Source: Hetaerina americana (Eukaryota; Arthropoda; Insecta; Odonata; Calopterygidae). Taken from it: a stretch of 64,000 nt of DNA. Within the stretch, counting starts at the first letter, position 1. The number at the start of each line of letters is the position of its first letter. Below, piece after piece: positions 34,480-45,994 of the stretch. Below the pieces are notes generated by a model. That model ran no database searches, was not told the origin of the DNA, and was given only the letters and a program-made list of their open reading frames with translations. The stretch is from positions 85,699,969 to 85,763,968 of the forward strand of contig JAKTNV010000005.1 in assembly GCA_022747635.1 (NCBI GenBank). Reading direction: 5' to 3'. Both the position numbers and the translations under genes were made by a program.

Positions 34480-36600
34480 ACACCACAGGAGATGTAATAG
34501 CTATGGCTAACCATATATCTAAGAATAGCGTGATCAACTCACATAGTTTCCTGGGAGCTGGATCAAAATTTAGTTCCCTAGACGTATGAGTTCAATTTAG
34601 AATAAGGAGAATAGAACAGTACATAAGAAAATAGAATTTAGAAGAATTCTGGCATCAAAAGAAAGAAATACCAGGATGAAGCTGAGGAAATATTACAAGA
34701 CAATAAGGAGACGTGGTGTGCTCAAAGATATATGAGAATATCTCAATCAAGGAATAAAGTAAGCAGTGCATGATAGAGTATGAACGATAAATATAAAAAG
34801 GATTTGGTATTCATTGATTAAAGAAAATATGATTTGGAAGATGAATGACAAATGGAATGACATTTGGATGTGGAAAATGTGAAACTAGAATTAGGGAGAA
34901 TTAAAACAATCAGTAATGTTTAACAAACCACAAGATGGATAAAATTTTAATAGCACAAGAAGGGACTCTGACTAGGCAGAAAAATGTACGATACAAGGAC
35001 TATATGAGAAATAATAATACCAGGGAGTTTGGATATAGAAAGAGAAAAAGATGGCCAGAAGAATGACTTATGCCCAGTAATACTTAAAAGTGGAAGATAA
35101 ATAGATGGTCATCTTTATTTAGGGAAGAGATTGGGACTAAAGATGAAGGTATTAAATAAAATGAAAAGGAATTATGCTCTGGAAATAGGCAATATTCTCG
35201 TAGAACTACTCCTGAATTTATGAAAGCTAGGATGGAAAAGTTTTTATGGGCTCATAAGTTTCTGAGGGAGGAATTTGGCTGGAAGACTGTTACGTAGATC
35301 AATATTGTTACCAATACCAAAATAAGGAAAAGCAACAGTAGATGAGGGCTATAGGACTTCAATTATGCTGGAAAAAGGAATGAGTTGTTGCAATACGTTA
35401 GAAATACTTGATCAAGTAGAATACTTTTACTTTTAAGACGTAGGATAACTGACAATGGTAAAAGAAACAAGGGCAGTAGCAAATTAAATGGAGCATTGAA
35501 AGATTAAATTGGGTCTCAGGTTTATAGAGGTTTGGGTGTTTATATTTATATGCCTGTGAGCCTTAGACAATGTTAGCAAGAGGGCTAACGAAAGAGGAAG
35601 CAATTTATAATGTGGTGCTATATAAACGTGATGGAATGAACACTATGATTTAGCACTGGATGAAGAAGTCCTTAGAGAGGTGGGAAAAGAGAGAAGTTGA
35701 GAAAAGGAAGCTTGTGCTGACAAGATGAGTAAAAGCAATTAGATGCATCATGGACATAACATCCTAGATTTTTTTTAAACATAGGGCTAAATGGAGATAA
35801 CTATAGAAGTATGTATTCTGAAAGTACATATAAGAATTACGGAACGTAAGTTTTGAAAGGCATCTTTGCAAAAATAATGCGAATGAATAAAGGAGGGTCA
35901 GCAGGGAATAGGGAAGCTCAGGAGGCACCACACCAAACTGATTCTGAAATCTTGAAAACTTTTAAATGAAGAATATTTATGATCCCCATAATGATTCCCT
36001 AAGATAAATGTTAGAAATGCAAAGTAAAAGAACTAAAGCAGGTAGAACCGTTTAGCTATCTTGGAAGTGTTTTGGGGACAAGATGGTTAAAGCACTTGCT
36101 GGGTGCCTAAGATGGAGAATTGAATTATGCAAAGAAGCTTTAGCAAGGGGGAGATAACGAGATTTCATGAGAAGGAGGCTGAGTAAGAATTTTATGAGAA
36201 AGCTCATTTAAAACTGGGTATGGAGAATTGTTTGGTACAGTTTATTAATATTGTCATTAGAGTAAGATATCAGGTGCAGATAGGAGACTTTAAAAACATG
36301 GGTGAGAAGAAGGATGGGAAGGTGAAATGGGTCGAAAGGAAAACAAACAGAGAAATGCTTGGCATCATGCACAATGAGAGAGGGTTGTTGGGAGAGTTCC
36401 AAATGAGTCAGGAGGAGTGGATGCAGAGAATTTTAATTGGCAGTGGGATTTTAAATACTGTAATAGAGGAGAGAACTTTAGTAAAGTAAGTTAGGAGAAG
36501 GATAGGGACGATGACGGATAGAATGAAGAGAAGTAGAATACACGTGGAATTGTAGAAGGACTAATAGTAGTGTAGGACGTCTCGTTGTCCTTCAGATGAT
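34480..36600 (+). mobile_element. decayed LINE copy, ~2.1 kb
   Basis: In the expected order along the plus strand there is an upstream coding relic (RRILASKERNTRMKLRKYYK near 34.65 kb), then a piece matching the reverse transcriptase entry (EFMKARMEKFLWAHKF, then LPIPK.GKATVDEGYRT, 35.22-35.36 kb), then VEPFSYLGSVLG near 36.05 kb, then the C-terminal block (KVKWVERKTNREMLGIMHNE, RGLLGEFQMSQEEWMQRILI, GSGILNTVIEERTL) up to 36489. Stops and frameshifts are frequent. The frame at 36220-36489 is the longest surviving open part and is not a host gene. Confidence 0.75.
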
Positions 36601-36604
36601 AATT

Positions 36605-37475
36605 AGAAGTGAGGCAGTTTTCAGTCTGTGTTGGTACAAAATCTACCTAAAGCAATAGGCTACCAACTTATTATAATGGCTTGGTGGTGGGGAGGAAAGC
36701 ATCCTAATGAGTAGGAAAACCCTATTCCTCACATTGAGTGCTAAATATCTGTCTACTTTGGAATCCTTCTGTCCTTCCCTCTAAAATGCCCTCTGCTTTC
36801 CATGATCCTCATTACTTAATTGTCCATCATACCCTTATGGTGTAAATATTTTTGCAGTCTTTTGGAAATTTAAAAGCCTCAAAATGAATAGACAGAGAAT
36901 TTTCACCAGCAATACACAAACAACTGCAGCCTGAATAAGGATGGTTCATTTCAACCACATGAAAACCATCTTTAGCAGCCAAACTCAACCACTTAAAAAA
37001 TTACACTAAGCAACTAAAGTATCATTTGGGTGGTTTTTGCAACTCTGCTAATGACTATAAAATGTAATAATCCAAGTTATCTGGATGAGTAATTCTTGCT
37101 CAAGCAATCCATTGCTGCTAAGGTTTGTTACAGGACTAAAACAAAAAATGTTTTTACAAGAAGAGTGGAAAATTTGGAGTTGCAAAGCAAACTGTTTACA
37201 ACACCATTATTTCAAACATTTACATGAAACTGGAAAGTGATTGAATATTTTAATTTCTATCTTTATAAATATCTCATTTCCACATCTGTAAAGTTTCAAC
37301 AGTATTTCCCAGGAATGAATAGTTTCTGGGTAGCCATCAAATGGAGGGAACCAGATTCTAAGCCTCAGGATATCTTTATTTAAAACTGAAGCAGCATTAT
37401 TTTATGGCATTTGAAACTTCATAGGTGCACTCAGGTAGGTTATGGAAAGGAACTGGCCCCTAACCTTTAAGTAGT
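36605..37475. other. non-coding, nothing recognised
   Basis: AT-rich sequence between two LINE relics without a recognisable gene. Confidence 0.35.
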
Positions 37476-37479
37476 AACC

Positions 37480-37960
37480 TAACCTAAGTAGTTTTGCGGG
37501 AGTGTTATCTATCCCCACGGCCTTATTTGATTTCAAGTTCCTTAATACCATTAACTAGTAATCACTTATGCCTGAAACAAAGCCATCTCCACCTACGTCA
37601 TATTATCTTTTATGTCTATGATTGCTGGCAATATCATTACTATATAAATCCTCTGCGTGTTCTTTCTTTTTCTCTCAAGTCTTTCCTGGCTCGATTAATA
37701 ATTTCATCAGTCATATCTTTAATAGAGTGCATGATTTTTCCCTCCTTATTTCATGATAGTGTTACCACTTTCCTGTACACCTCACTCATCCTCCCATTTC
37801 TATATAAAATATCCATATCCTCGCACTGTGCCTTCACAATGGGTGCATTCAAATTTCTTTTTCCCTGGGTGTGATCACTTCTTTCAGATTATTGATTGTC
37901 TTTCAAGGTGTATGATACCCATTAAGTATATTCAGAGCTAGGTCATGATGTCACAGTGAC
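37480..37960 (-). mobile_element. LINE ORF2 remnant (linker before reverse transcriptase)
   Basis: The minus-strand translation gives RMSEVYRKVVTLS, then NKEGKIMHSIKDMTDEIINR, ARKDLREKERTRRGFI and finally GIKELKSNKAVGID. The K..KA.GID string is the conserved first reverse-transcriptase block of LINEs. The plus-strand frame at 37494-37874 is its shadow. Confidence 0.72.
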
Positions 37961-37964
37961 CACC

Positions 37965-39430
37965 ATTAAGTTATCATGAATTTCCTAACTATTCCATGAA
38001 TATATGACATTGTTTTGCCATTAATTAGTTTACTTTCTCCATTCTCCAGTGAAACAGAGCAATTCCACATTTAATATTTATTGACAACAATGGCTTCATC
38101 ACTGCGTGGCATCATTATTTTCCGTAGAATATTTCCAGTTTTCCATAGTGTTAAACATCCCAAAACAAGTTTATGTTCAGGCAAATATTAATCAGGTGGT
38201 TATATTTATCGATTTAAGGCATCTGAAATGACAAGAAATTGTTGGTTGAAAAGTTGTAACATGCTAAAACGATACTCCATTAAAATTCCTAATGACACCT
38301 TAATATCTACATAAAATGGAAGACTTTTTCCGTTAGTGGCTTTATAGAATTCCAATAGTTTAGGTAAGGTAATCATAGTTCAAGCCTGAATATCATTGAC
38401 CTGCAAAAATTCCTGTGTCATATTATTTTCAGAATGAAACAACCGATTAAGATTCGTGCTCTCCCACATTTTTTGTTGCTAAAAAGCTACAGGATAAAAA
38501 GTTTGCAAGCAGAAAAAGTTCACAAGAAGGAGTTTATCATATAATATACTTTAATCCCTGATAAACTGCACATCCCCACCTTGCAAGTATGCATGGCATC
38601 TCAGGCTGTTAAACACTGAACAGTCACCACAGTTCTGTGACCATAAAAACTACAATTAACTCATGCTGGAAGGAACAGAACACTACAGCAAATGCAGGCT
38701 TCAATCCAGGAAAAAAGTAATTAATTCTATTTTCTGTGAATTTCAGTCTTTAAGTAATTCAGTAAGGTGCATGAAAAACCCCCCAGTGAAGGCATGAGTT
38801 TGGCATGACAGTTGAATTTTTAGTTTTGTTTCACATCAAATTTGTATACATCTTGGTGAGTGTATGGATTTTTATGGGCTTCGGCATAAGACAGTAAAGG
38901 TGATGACATTGTAGCCATCATCATGATTTTGAATAGGCCAAGGAATCAAAACTCCCTTTCCCAAACCAAATTAATATTAAAAGCGAAGAAGTTCTTGGGG
39001 GTATACATGGGGTTGGAATTTGGAGGACTATTATGTGTTGTGGCAATTGTTCCTCTCAAACTCCAAATAGCAACTCAAAATATGGGGTTAACACACCCAT
39101 CCTCTTAATAGTAAAAAAGTATGGATCCACAACGGTTAAGCTGAAGTAATTAAAGTTATAGTTTCAGTTCAAATTCTAACTTTTCTTCCTCAAAAATGCC
39201 CATGAAATTGAGCCTAGAAAATATGCCATAAGTACAGTGAATGTGCTAACAGTAAAGTGGAGCCTAATGTACCATTGACCATGCACTTTTAGAATTATAA
39301 ATTACATTGCATACTCAGGAGAAAAGCAAAGAGTGTTTGCTTCCAAAGTAAAGTTCAAACTAATTAGCTGATTCTACTAAAAATTTAATTGAAATCCAAA
39401 CTCTGCTTTTCATATAGCTATTATAAGAAA
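37965..39430. other. no gene recognised
   Basis: LIG4 BRCT exons would be expected on the minus strand here or nearby, but I found none. Short open frames (for example 38923-39108, +) have no family resemblance. Confidence 0.35.
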
Positions 39431-39434
39431 CTTC

Positions 39435-39650
39435 TCATGCAAAAAAAGATCTTTGAAAACTCTTAACAACTTGGTGTGTGAAGAGAAACTTTTTTTGAGT
39501 GTGCTCACATGCCTGTCTCAGTTCATGGAATTCAACTGTAGTCATGCAGTCGGACCATCGCTTGTCATATCGTACTGATTCCACACGAGGGAAGCGTAGC
39601 GTGTATCCAGTCTTGAAGGCATCACTTTTGGCTATTTCGGTAGCCTTCAC
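39435..39650 (-). CDS. LIG4: LIG4 exon: end of OB fold (3' limit uncertain)
   Basis: The acceptor gaaaattag ends at 39651. The exon reads [20 protein letters not shown], then [20 protein letters not shown] and FHELRQ. The frame stays open for about 23 more residues to a stop at 39435. Donors that could end it earlier are cat|gtgagc (gt near 39518) or a GC-type cag|gcatgt. In other animals the BRCT domains follow this block. Whether the exon is spliced onward or terminal cannot be decided here. Confidence 0.82.
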   Translation of the reverse strand: MKATEIAKSDAFKTGYTLRFPRVESVRYDKRWSDCMTTVEFHELRQACEHTQKKFLFTHQVVKSFQRSFFA

Positions 39651-42600
39651 CTAATTTTCATGAGAAACAGAAATGGTAGTATTTTACAAACTGTATCGCA
39701 TATTCAAATGACATGTGAATATACACTAAAAATTCATACAGCCCTCAGGGCTAAAAATCTTCAATGTGACTGAACTGAACCAAAATTATAACAAAGGTCA
39801 GTTGCAAAGCAGTTATTTTTGGATAGGATCCAAAGGGGGCATTTGCCCGAACGATACTGTCAGGAGTGTACTGGCGACAATACAGCCCATACTGTAGAGT
39901 GTACTGGAAGTGCAGATACCTTTAGGGTTGGTCCTAAAAATAAGTATTGTATTCTCATCAACTTTTTCTACTCAGAAGGCATTACCCACAAAGAGTTTGT
40001 CTCTCAAGGACGGAGAGTGAACACTAATTTTTACAAGGGTGTCTTTGAATGGCTGTGGAAGAGAGTGCAACATGTCAGGTGGCACCACTAGACATCTACC
40101 TGTTCTAATGAATAAAAAGGAGCTTGAAAGGCAACCATTTTGGAACACTGGATAAAATCAAAGAGGCCATGAGGAGGTGCCTGAACAAGATTGCCATCGA
40201 CGCCCTCCGGGAAGCATACTGTGACTGGCAGAGACACTGGCATCTGTATGTCGATGCACAATGATGTTATTTTGAAGAATTTCAGTAATTTTTACTTTGA
40301 TCTTCGATAAATTTTTTCCCAGATTTCTTCTACTTGTTTTCGGGACATACCCGATACTGCAGTTTGACAAAAATCATTCAACTGAAGCTGTGCACAGCAC
40401 TGACTGAACACCACTGCTGTTGTCTTTGCTGCAACTGTGCTTAATTATACTAGTCAAAGTTCTCAAATAGTTGTAAAATACATATTATCTGAAGAATATG
40501 GCAGTCCAGTGGGTAGACTTCTGGGTTAATGAACAAATGACTGAGTGATCCTCATAAAAGATCTTTGTTACTTCCCAGGGATGACAAAAAAACTATTCTG
40601 AATTTTTCAATTTTTCAAAGAAATAAAGCAGCATTCAGAGGATTTTGATGGGAAAGGCGCTTTTCTCCAATAGGCATTTGAGTAGTGAGCTTATAATCAG
40701 AGACTACTGATGCACACATAATATGTACTCCATCATTATTGACAATGATGTCATCATTGTAAAGTTCAAGTAATTTCTCAAGTGGCTCCTGATCAAGTCT
40801 CAAGTCCAAAAAATTAATTGCAAATAAATATCTTTCAAACTCAGTCTCAAGTCACTACTCCAGAAATTCAGGCCAAATACTAAGTTAATAATGCCATCCA
40901 CAGTACATTAAATTTATATCAGTTTTCTGTAGGTCCCACAACTACAAATATATATTCTAATTATAATCAAGTATAATTCATCTTGAGTGTAAATCAAAGT
41001 GTAATTCTCAGCCTTGTGCATATCAAGTCAAATACATGTCCCATCAGAAAGTTTGAGATGAAAAAAGAAACAAAAGTTACTCCCTATACGAAATAAACTA
41101 AAGAGTGGTAATCAAGAATTAACAGGAAGAGTAACTATGGCCATTTAAGTATTATGGGAAAGATCAACCCCAGCCTTGGGTTGATCTTTCCTATATTTCC
41201 TACCCTGGGCCAAGGCTGGGGTTGATCTTTCCTATAATACATGCTAATCAAATCAAACATTGGTAATGATCAATCCTACAGTGCCCCTATGATGTAACAT
41301 GCACATCTTGGCCTTGACCGCACAAATGCCTCAGTATGATGACTGTGCTGCTGATTCATTCGTCAATCAGCAATGCAGAGACAATGACCATCAAATTCAC
41401 CTTGAGGATACATGACTTCTGAGGAGGGATCCACACATCTGGACGTTCCTTGGTCCAGAGTATGCCTAACTCTTCATGGGTTGTGTTATTCACTTTCACC
41501 TCCCGCCAAAAGGGGTCTATTTTACTCAGCAACTCGTCAAGTTCATCCAAAGAATAACCAGAGCCAACTCGCCCAACTGAATGGAATTCTATTGGCTCTC
41601 CTCCTGCAATAATTACTTTTATACTCATCATTCATACTTTTATAATGAAAGGAGAACTTCTATGCATTGAAATATATACTAAAATGAATGCGTAAGCAGT
41701 AATTAATCAGTAATTTCTGATTCAAGACTGTCACCGTCAAACCTAATTCTGTATGAATTTAACACTCATTAAGCTTTTTCTAAAATTTTCAAAGCAACCA
41801 CTGAGCAAAAACTTATTTCTGAAGGCAAACTTGTAAGGGGATCACAGTAAGTGAAACCCTAATCCTCACTCTATCTCCCTGACTCCAATAAGCATTGTGT
41901 GATGGGCCATATTTTCCCCATTTAAAGAAGGCCCATTTAAAGAAGTGTGCATATATCACTAGCAAGCAATAGATTTCAAAAAATCATGTTAAAAAATATA
42001 TTATGAGCCATTAATTTTTTTTCAATATGGTAGTTACAATCTAAGTTTTTATAACAAGTGTGATATTTTCTCATTTATTCTCCATCCCATTTTTTCTTCC
42101 GACTCCAGAGCTGTTAGGCTTTTTACACAGAAGAATTTCCATGGTCTTCTCTTGTTAATGAAATAAATCAGTGAAATAAAGTTCAACTTTTGGTGGAGAG
42201 GCTTTAAGTCATTACTGAGCACCCTTGACAATGTAGGTGGCTAGGGTGTGGGGAAAAAATATTGGAGAGCAGAACACATACCAGGAGACGAAGGTGGAAC
42301 AGCAACATCACAGAGGAAATGACTGATGATCCCCTTTCCTCTCCCTCCTCCATAAAAGCCACCAATGATGTGCAGATCCAATGTTTCTGACACATCACCA
42401 ATATACTAAACACAACACAAAAGAACAAATTATAACACAGAACACCAAAGGTTTATGATGACAGGCGAGAATAATTTTACACAATACAATTTCAATAATA
42501 CAAATGTGCAAGACTTTTGTACCCTTGCCCAGCAGAGAGAATATTGGCACTCTGAAGCCAAACTAAAAGACCTTAGGGCACAAGTACAAACTTTTATCCA

Positions 42601-43966
42601 CATGACAAAACACACATGAGAGCAACTACCACCATTCCCAGGAACAATATGCGGGGGTCAACTAGAAAGTAGTACCCATTTGCAACACCATATCAAGTAG
42701 TTGCAACACTGGTAGCTGCTGTTCAATATTAAATGCCTTCAGTTGTTTGTTGGCTCATCATGTGCAAAAATTTTCATAGCACTGCCATAGTTTTTTTATC
42801 AATGTTTCAGAAAATTGAAAATATGTGAATTTAGAGTTCCAATCAGATTTTTCAACGCAAGAAAAGTGCAACCATTTGATATTCATCCTCAGTAAAAGGA
42901 AGTTCATGGAAATGATGCTATTGATGAATTGCTTGCTTGGTGGTAGCTTCAAAACTTCAACCTGGTGAGAAAGAATGCCCATGATGAAGAGCCCTCAGGG
43001 CACTCCTTCACCTCAAAGACAATGCCATGATACATCATATGATATGTTGACGGAACATATTTGATAATTTGAGAACACTCATATTGAAATAATGTCTGGT
43101 GTTCTCTCTCTATCTCTCCTTCTCACTCCCATGTCTCAATCCAAAGCAAGCTGTTGGGAGCAATTTTCGTGTTTCATCCCACACCCTTGGTAAACCACAT
43201 TTTATTCAAACCCTCAAAATTACTTACTTCTTTTATAGTGAGACTTTAATAACAAACGTGCCTTAAAAAATATTTCCAAATTTATTCAAAAAATCAGTTT
43301 TTCATAAACGTATTACATGCAGCAAAAAATAAAGGCAAGTGCATAATTAAAAATGGTCTTTATGCCAAAAAGGTCCAACCATGTGCTTCATCTAACTAAT
43401 TAACAATTTCGATTAAGAAAATTGAAGTCTTTTAAGCTTTCAAAGACAAACTAAAAGCATGTTTGTTGGTAAAATTCTTTTACACCATTGATCAATATTT
43501 GGGCAATTGACTATATTTAAGAGTCAATATTATCACAAATTTATAATTATTTTTTATATATTAATAATTGAACTAGTGTGCGATTATTTATTATTGCAGA
43601 TCAGTATGTGATTATTCAATATCTGTTTGCATGGTGCATATAAAGATTACAAATTAAATTACTTTTATCAAATACTGGTTATCTTAAAGACTATGATAAT
43701 CTATTGATGGTCACTGAAGCACAGCCATTTAACAATTAGAGTGATCAAGCGCTTTTTAATGCCAGCAGACACTTTTAATTTGATCACTTGTTTCAGTGGA
43801 AGCAAAAGAAATTCTTTTTACATCCCCCCGAACTAGCTCTCACCCCTGGCTTTATTTTGTACCAACCACCCTTGCGGTCGTGAGGTTTGTAGACAGAAGT
43901 TGGCACCTTCAGTATAACGCCTTCTTCTCTTGCATCAATAGCTCTGCTTAGTGCCTCAACAATCTC
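39435..43966 (-). CDS. LIG4: DNA ligase IV, partial spliced gene
   Basis: Four minus-strand exons join without a frame break: 43966-43844, 42405-42282, 41603-41401 and 39650 to about 39494 (or to the stop at 39435). The protein order fits LIG4: [20 protein letters not shown] and [16 protein letters not shown] (end of the nucleotidyl-transferase domain, with the EEG and KIKP motifs), [20 protein letters not shown] plus [24 protein letters not shown], then [13 protein letters not shown] (OB fold). LIG4 seals double-strand breaks in non-homologous end joining with XRCC4. SHFLC, RVGSG and TLRFPR mark ligase IV and not ligase I or III. I could not find the active-site KxDGxR exon or the XRCC4-binding BRCT exons. 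The gene is convergent with the SLC17 gene. Either parts lie outside the window or this copy is truncated. Confidence 0.85.
39930..40290 (+). mobile_element. mariner-type transposase C-terminal fragment in LIG4 intron
   Basis: The plus-strand translation gives [20 protein letters not shown], then [20 protein letters not shown] (around the second catalytic region of mariner transposases). After breaks it gives [20 protein letters not shown], then [16 protein letters not shown] and CYFEEF (the C-terminus). It is antisense to LIG4, inside the intron between 41401 and 39650. Terminal repeats are not visible. Dead copy. Confidence 0.78.
40612..40845 (-). CDS. unassigned protein-like segment in LIG4 intron
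   Basis: A minus-strand frame from about 40845 reads [20 protein letters not shown], then [40 protein letters not shown] and [17 protein letters not shown], then a stop. The composition looks like real protein (balanced residues, amphipathic start), and a possible acceptor (gacttgag) precedes it. It does not fit between the LIG4 exons, which join directly. It may be a captured gene fragment, a transposon protein or an alternative exon. I do not recognise the family. Confidence 0.3.
41153..41236. repeat. composite inverted and direct repeat
   Basis: Inverted arms of 27 bp (41153-41179 and 41210-41236, one mismatch; core gatcaaccccagccttgg) flank a spacer that itself repeats the outer tail (gttgatctttcctata occurs twice, directly). 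It could have arisen by local template switching. It is in a LIG4 intron. Confidence 0.8.
41401..41603 (-). CDS. LIG4: LIG4 exon: OB fold, RVGSG segment
   Basis: The acceptor attattgcag ends at 41604 and the donor gtgaat starts at 41400. It reads [20 protein letters not shown], then [36 protein letters not shown]...RVGSG...-L..L and P-.WI.P..S..LK match LIG4. It joins both neighbours in phase. Confidence 0.88.
42282..42405 (-). CDS. LIG4: LIG4 exon: start of OB fold
   Basis: The acceptor gtgtttag ends at 42406 and the donor gtatgt starts at 42281. It reads [20 protein letters not shown], then [20 protein letters not shown] and P plus one base. GG..G.G.R.G..SHFL is characteristic of ligase IV. 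Phase 0 in, phase 1 out. Confidence 0.85.
42652..43040 (+). mobile_element. truncated mariner relic, 5' part
   Basis: It begins with gggggtcaactagaaagtag plus taccc, a diverged version of the 23230 element's terminal repeat. On the plus strand the degraded transposase N-terminus follows in several frames: MFQKIENM, then [43 protein letters not shown]. It has no 3' terminal repeat and many stops. It lies in the LIG4 intron between 43844 and 42405, antisense to LIG4. Confidence 0.78.
43844..43966 (-). CDS. LIG4: LIG4 exon: end of adenylation domain
   Basis: The donor ggg|gtgaga puts the 3' end at 43844. The acceptor is most likely after catggag (start 43966) behind a tcttttttcaactttcaac pyrimidine tract, although 43963 is also possible. 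It reads [20 protein letters not shown], then [20 protein letters not shown] and G. REEG is ligase motif IV and W.KIKP is motif V. Confidence 0.82.
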
Positions 43967-43999
43967 CTCCATGTTGAAAGTTGAAAAAAGATTTAGTTG

Positions 44000-45455
44000 T
44001 CATGAGGGGTCTTGGTGTGTTTGAAAAGCACCAACCAAGGCATCTTTTTGAATGTGAGATCCAGGAGGGCTCAGTGTCTTCAAATTTGTTTAAGAAAGGC
44101 CACTTTGATTGAGTCTTACAAGAATCAATGTTTTTTTCCCGCAAAGATGACTAAGGTTTACTTTTTCTGCATGGATACAATTTTGTGAGCTATATTTGCA
44201 AGGTAGACATAAATGTTCAATGATGGAATATTGAATGGGAACAATGAATGTATGTAATTAGCCTATAATATTATTTTTGATGCAGAGCTTTTCAGCAAAG
44301 TGAGTGCAATGGTTTGGAAACATTAAAGAATTCACCAAAAGATATATTGGAAGTTGAAGTATACTTTAATTAAAAATTAGACCAGAATAATGTGTTCAGT
44401 CAGTTTTATTTATGGATTACCCACCATTTTCAGGTACTCGATCACAGGTTCCCCTAAATTATTATGTTCATTCAGCACTACACGATAGTGAGTAATAGTA
44501 ATTGTAATGTACAGAATTTCCATGAAATGATTCTGGTAATTTGCAGTTACAATGAGAAGTTTCTCCAGTAACTTGGATATTGTTACAATTGTACCTGACT
44601 GTGGACCTATATGCTGTTATTTTGCAGGCAGTGATAGGCTAGGCGATAGGTGAAAAAAATATATAAAAGAAGGGGAGAAATAATTCATGAAAAGAAATAT
44701 TAAATTATCAAAAGGAATTAAACAAGACAAAAATAGAATGCAGATGTATGAGGGGGGTGTAACAGAAAATGATACTTGAAATCAGTGATGACAGGGGGCT
44801 TTTTAGCCAAGCAATGGCAGCTTTATCAAGCTGAAACAATTTTTATATGATGACTTATTCAACTCTACACATCACGGTTGTAAGATATTGCAGGGGTAGC
44901 CGATAGGTTACATCTAAAAAATATTGCTAGGACTGATTATTTTGGGAAATGGGATGTTGCAGTGGGCAATGTATTGGCTGACCATTATTGAGAGAGAAAA
45001 AGTTGGAGGGGAGTGGGGGCAGAAGAAGGTCAACTTCACAGTCCAATCCACTTTCCTCCCTTTTATTTATTCCTCTGGATCAGGTACAGAGTTTAGGGTT
45101 CCTTTGACTTAACCCCTAAAGTCGAAATATTACACATTTACATAATTCAATAAATTGTTATCATGACCATATCCATGGGTGCGCGTACAATGGTATAAAA
45201 TAATCATAGTCATTCCACATTAGAACACAATAAGGATACAATAAAGCATCACAAAAGAACACAATAATACAATGAAATAATACAATGAAATAATACAATA
45301 AATAAATATCATAAACAATACAAGAATACAGTAATACAATGTTTTGGAATATGTCGTCATCAAATTAATCAATATTCTAGAGCAAGGTTAGATATGTAAT
45401 TTATTTCCCCTTATACCTTTTGGGGAAGTGATCAAATTTCCTTAGGCATTTAGTG
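44000..45455. other. non-coding, low-complexity AT-rich
   Basis: No gene recognised. 45230-45345 is an A/T-rich simple repeat built from variants of aatacaatgaaat. An open plus frame at 44924-45112 has no family resemblance. Confidence 0.35.
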
Positions 45456-45459
45456 ATGT

Positions 45460-45990
45460 TTACAAATGTCTCTTCAATGACTATTTTCTTCTATTCCTCG
45501 TTACATCATCCTTTATTATGGCCTAAATATAATCTTCGACTGATCCTTCTATTTATGTTTGGTTTGTTGAATCAGCTTTTCGACGTCTGCAAGAGTAATG
45601 ATGGTCCTCCTTAGAATTTCCTCCTATGGCGTTCTCTCTTCCTCGTAGTTGGGGCAGTGGAGAATTCTTTGATGGACAGTATTCTTGCTGGTTTGACAGC
45701 TGCAGTTTCTATTACTTACCTTAATTCTCTTTTTGAAGAAGGCTCCTAAGTTTCCATAACCTTTTAGGATTTCTGTAAGTTTCTTACTCATATCAAATTT
45801 TATATCAGAGCATGCCTTAACATTAGGATAGAAATAATGGGTTACTCTGCCATTTATTCAAGAGTCCCAAATTTTTTGCCAATCAATAAAAATGCGTTTA
45901 TGGGTTTAAAAATGTCGATGCCACACTAGAATTATTTGAATCAAATCCGTTTCCTTCTTTTTTAAGGCACGACGACCTCCTCTCCAAGAT
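45460..45990 (-). mobile_element. LINE remnant with C-terminal cysteine/histidine motif
   Basis: The minus strand reads VTHYFYPNVKACSDIKFDMS, then KKLTEILKGYGNLGAFFKKR, IKVSNRNCSCQTSKNTVHQR and ILHCPNYEEERTP. The L..GHG.F..-L.......C.C.....T..H....CP.Y..ER layout is the C-terminal region of Jockey/R1-type LINEs. It is a different LINE lineage from the RGRPR-type copies elsewhere in the window. Confidence 0.72.
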
Positions 45991-45994
45991 GTGT

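Noticed and set aside
37494..37874. 126-aa plus-strand frame as a membrane protein
   Set aside because: The minus strand of the same bases matches a LINE linker and first reverse-transcriptase block, so the plus frame is a shadow.
44425..44523. Possible LIG4 exon on the minus strand (THYRVVLNEHNNLGEPVIEY before a gtgggt donor)
   Set aside because: It lacks the expected FD.L and phosphate-binding motifs and does not align with the segment that should precede the 43966 exon. No convincing acceptor.
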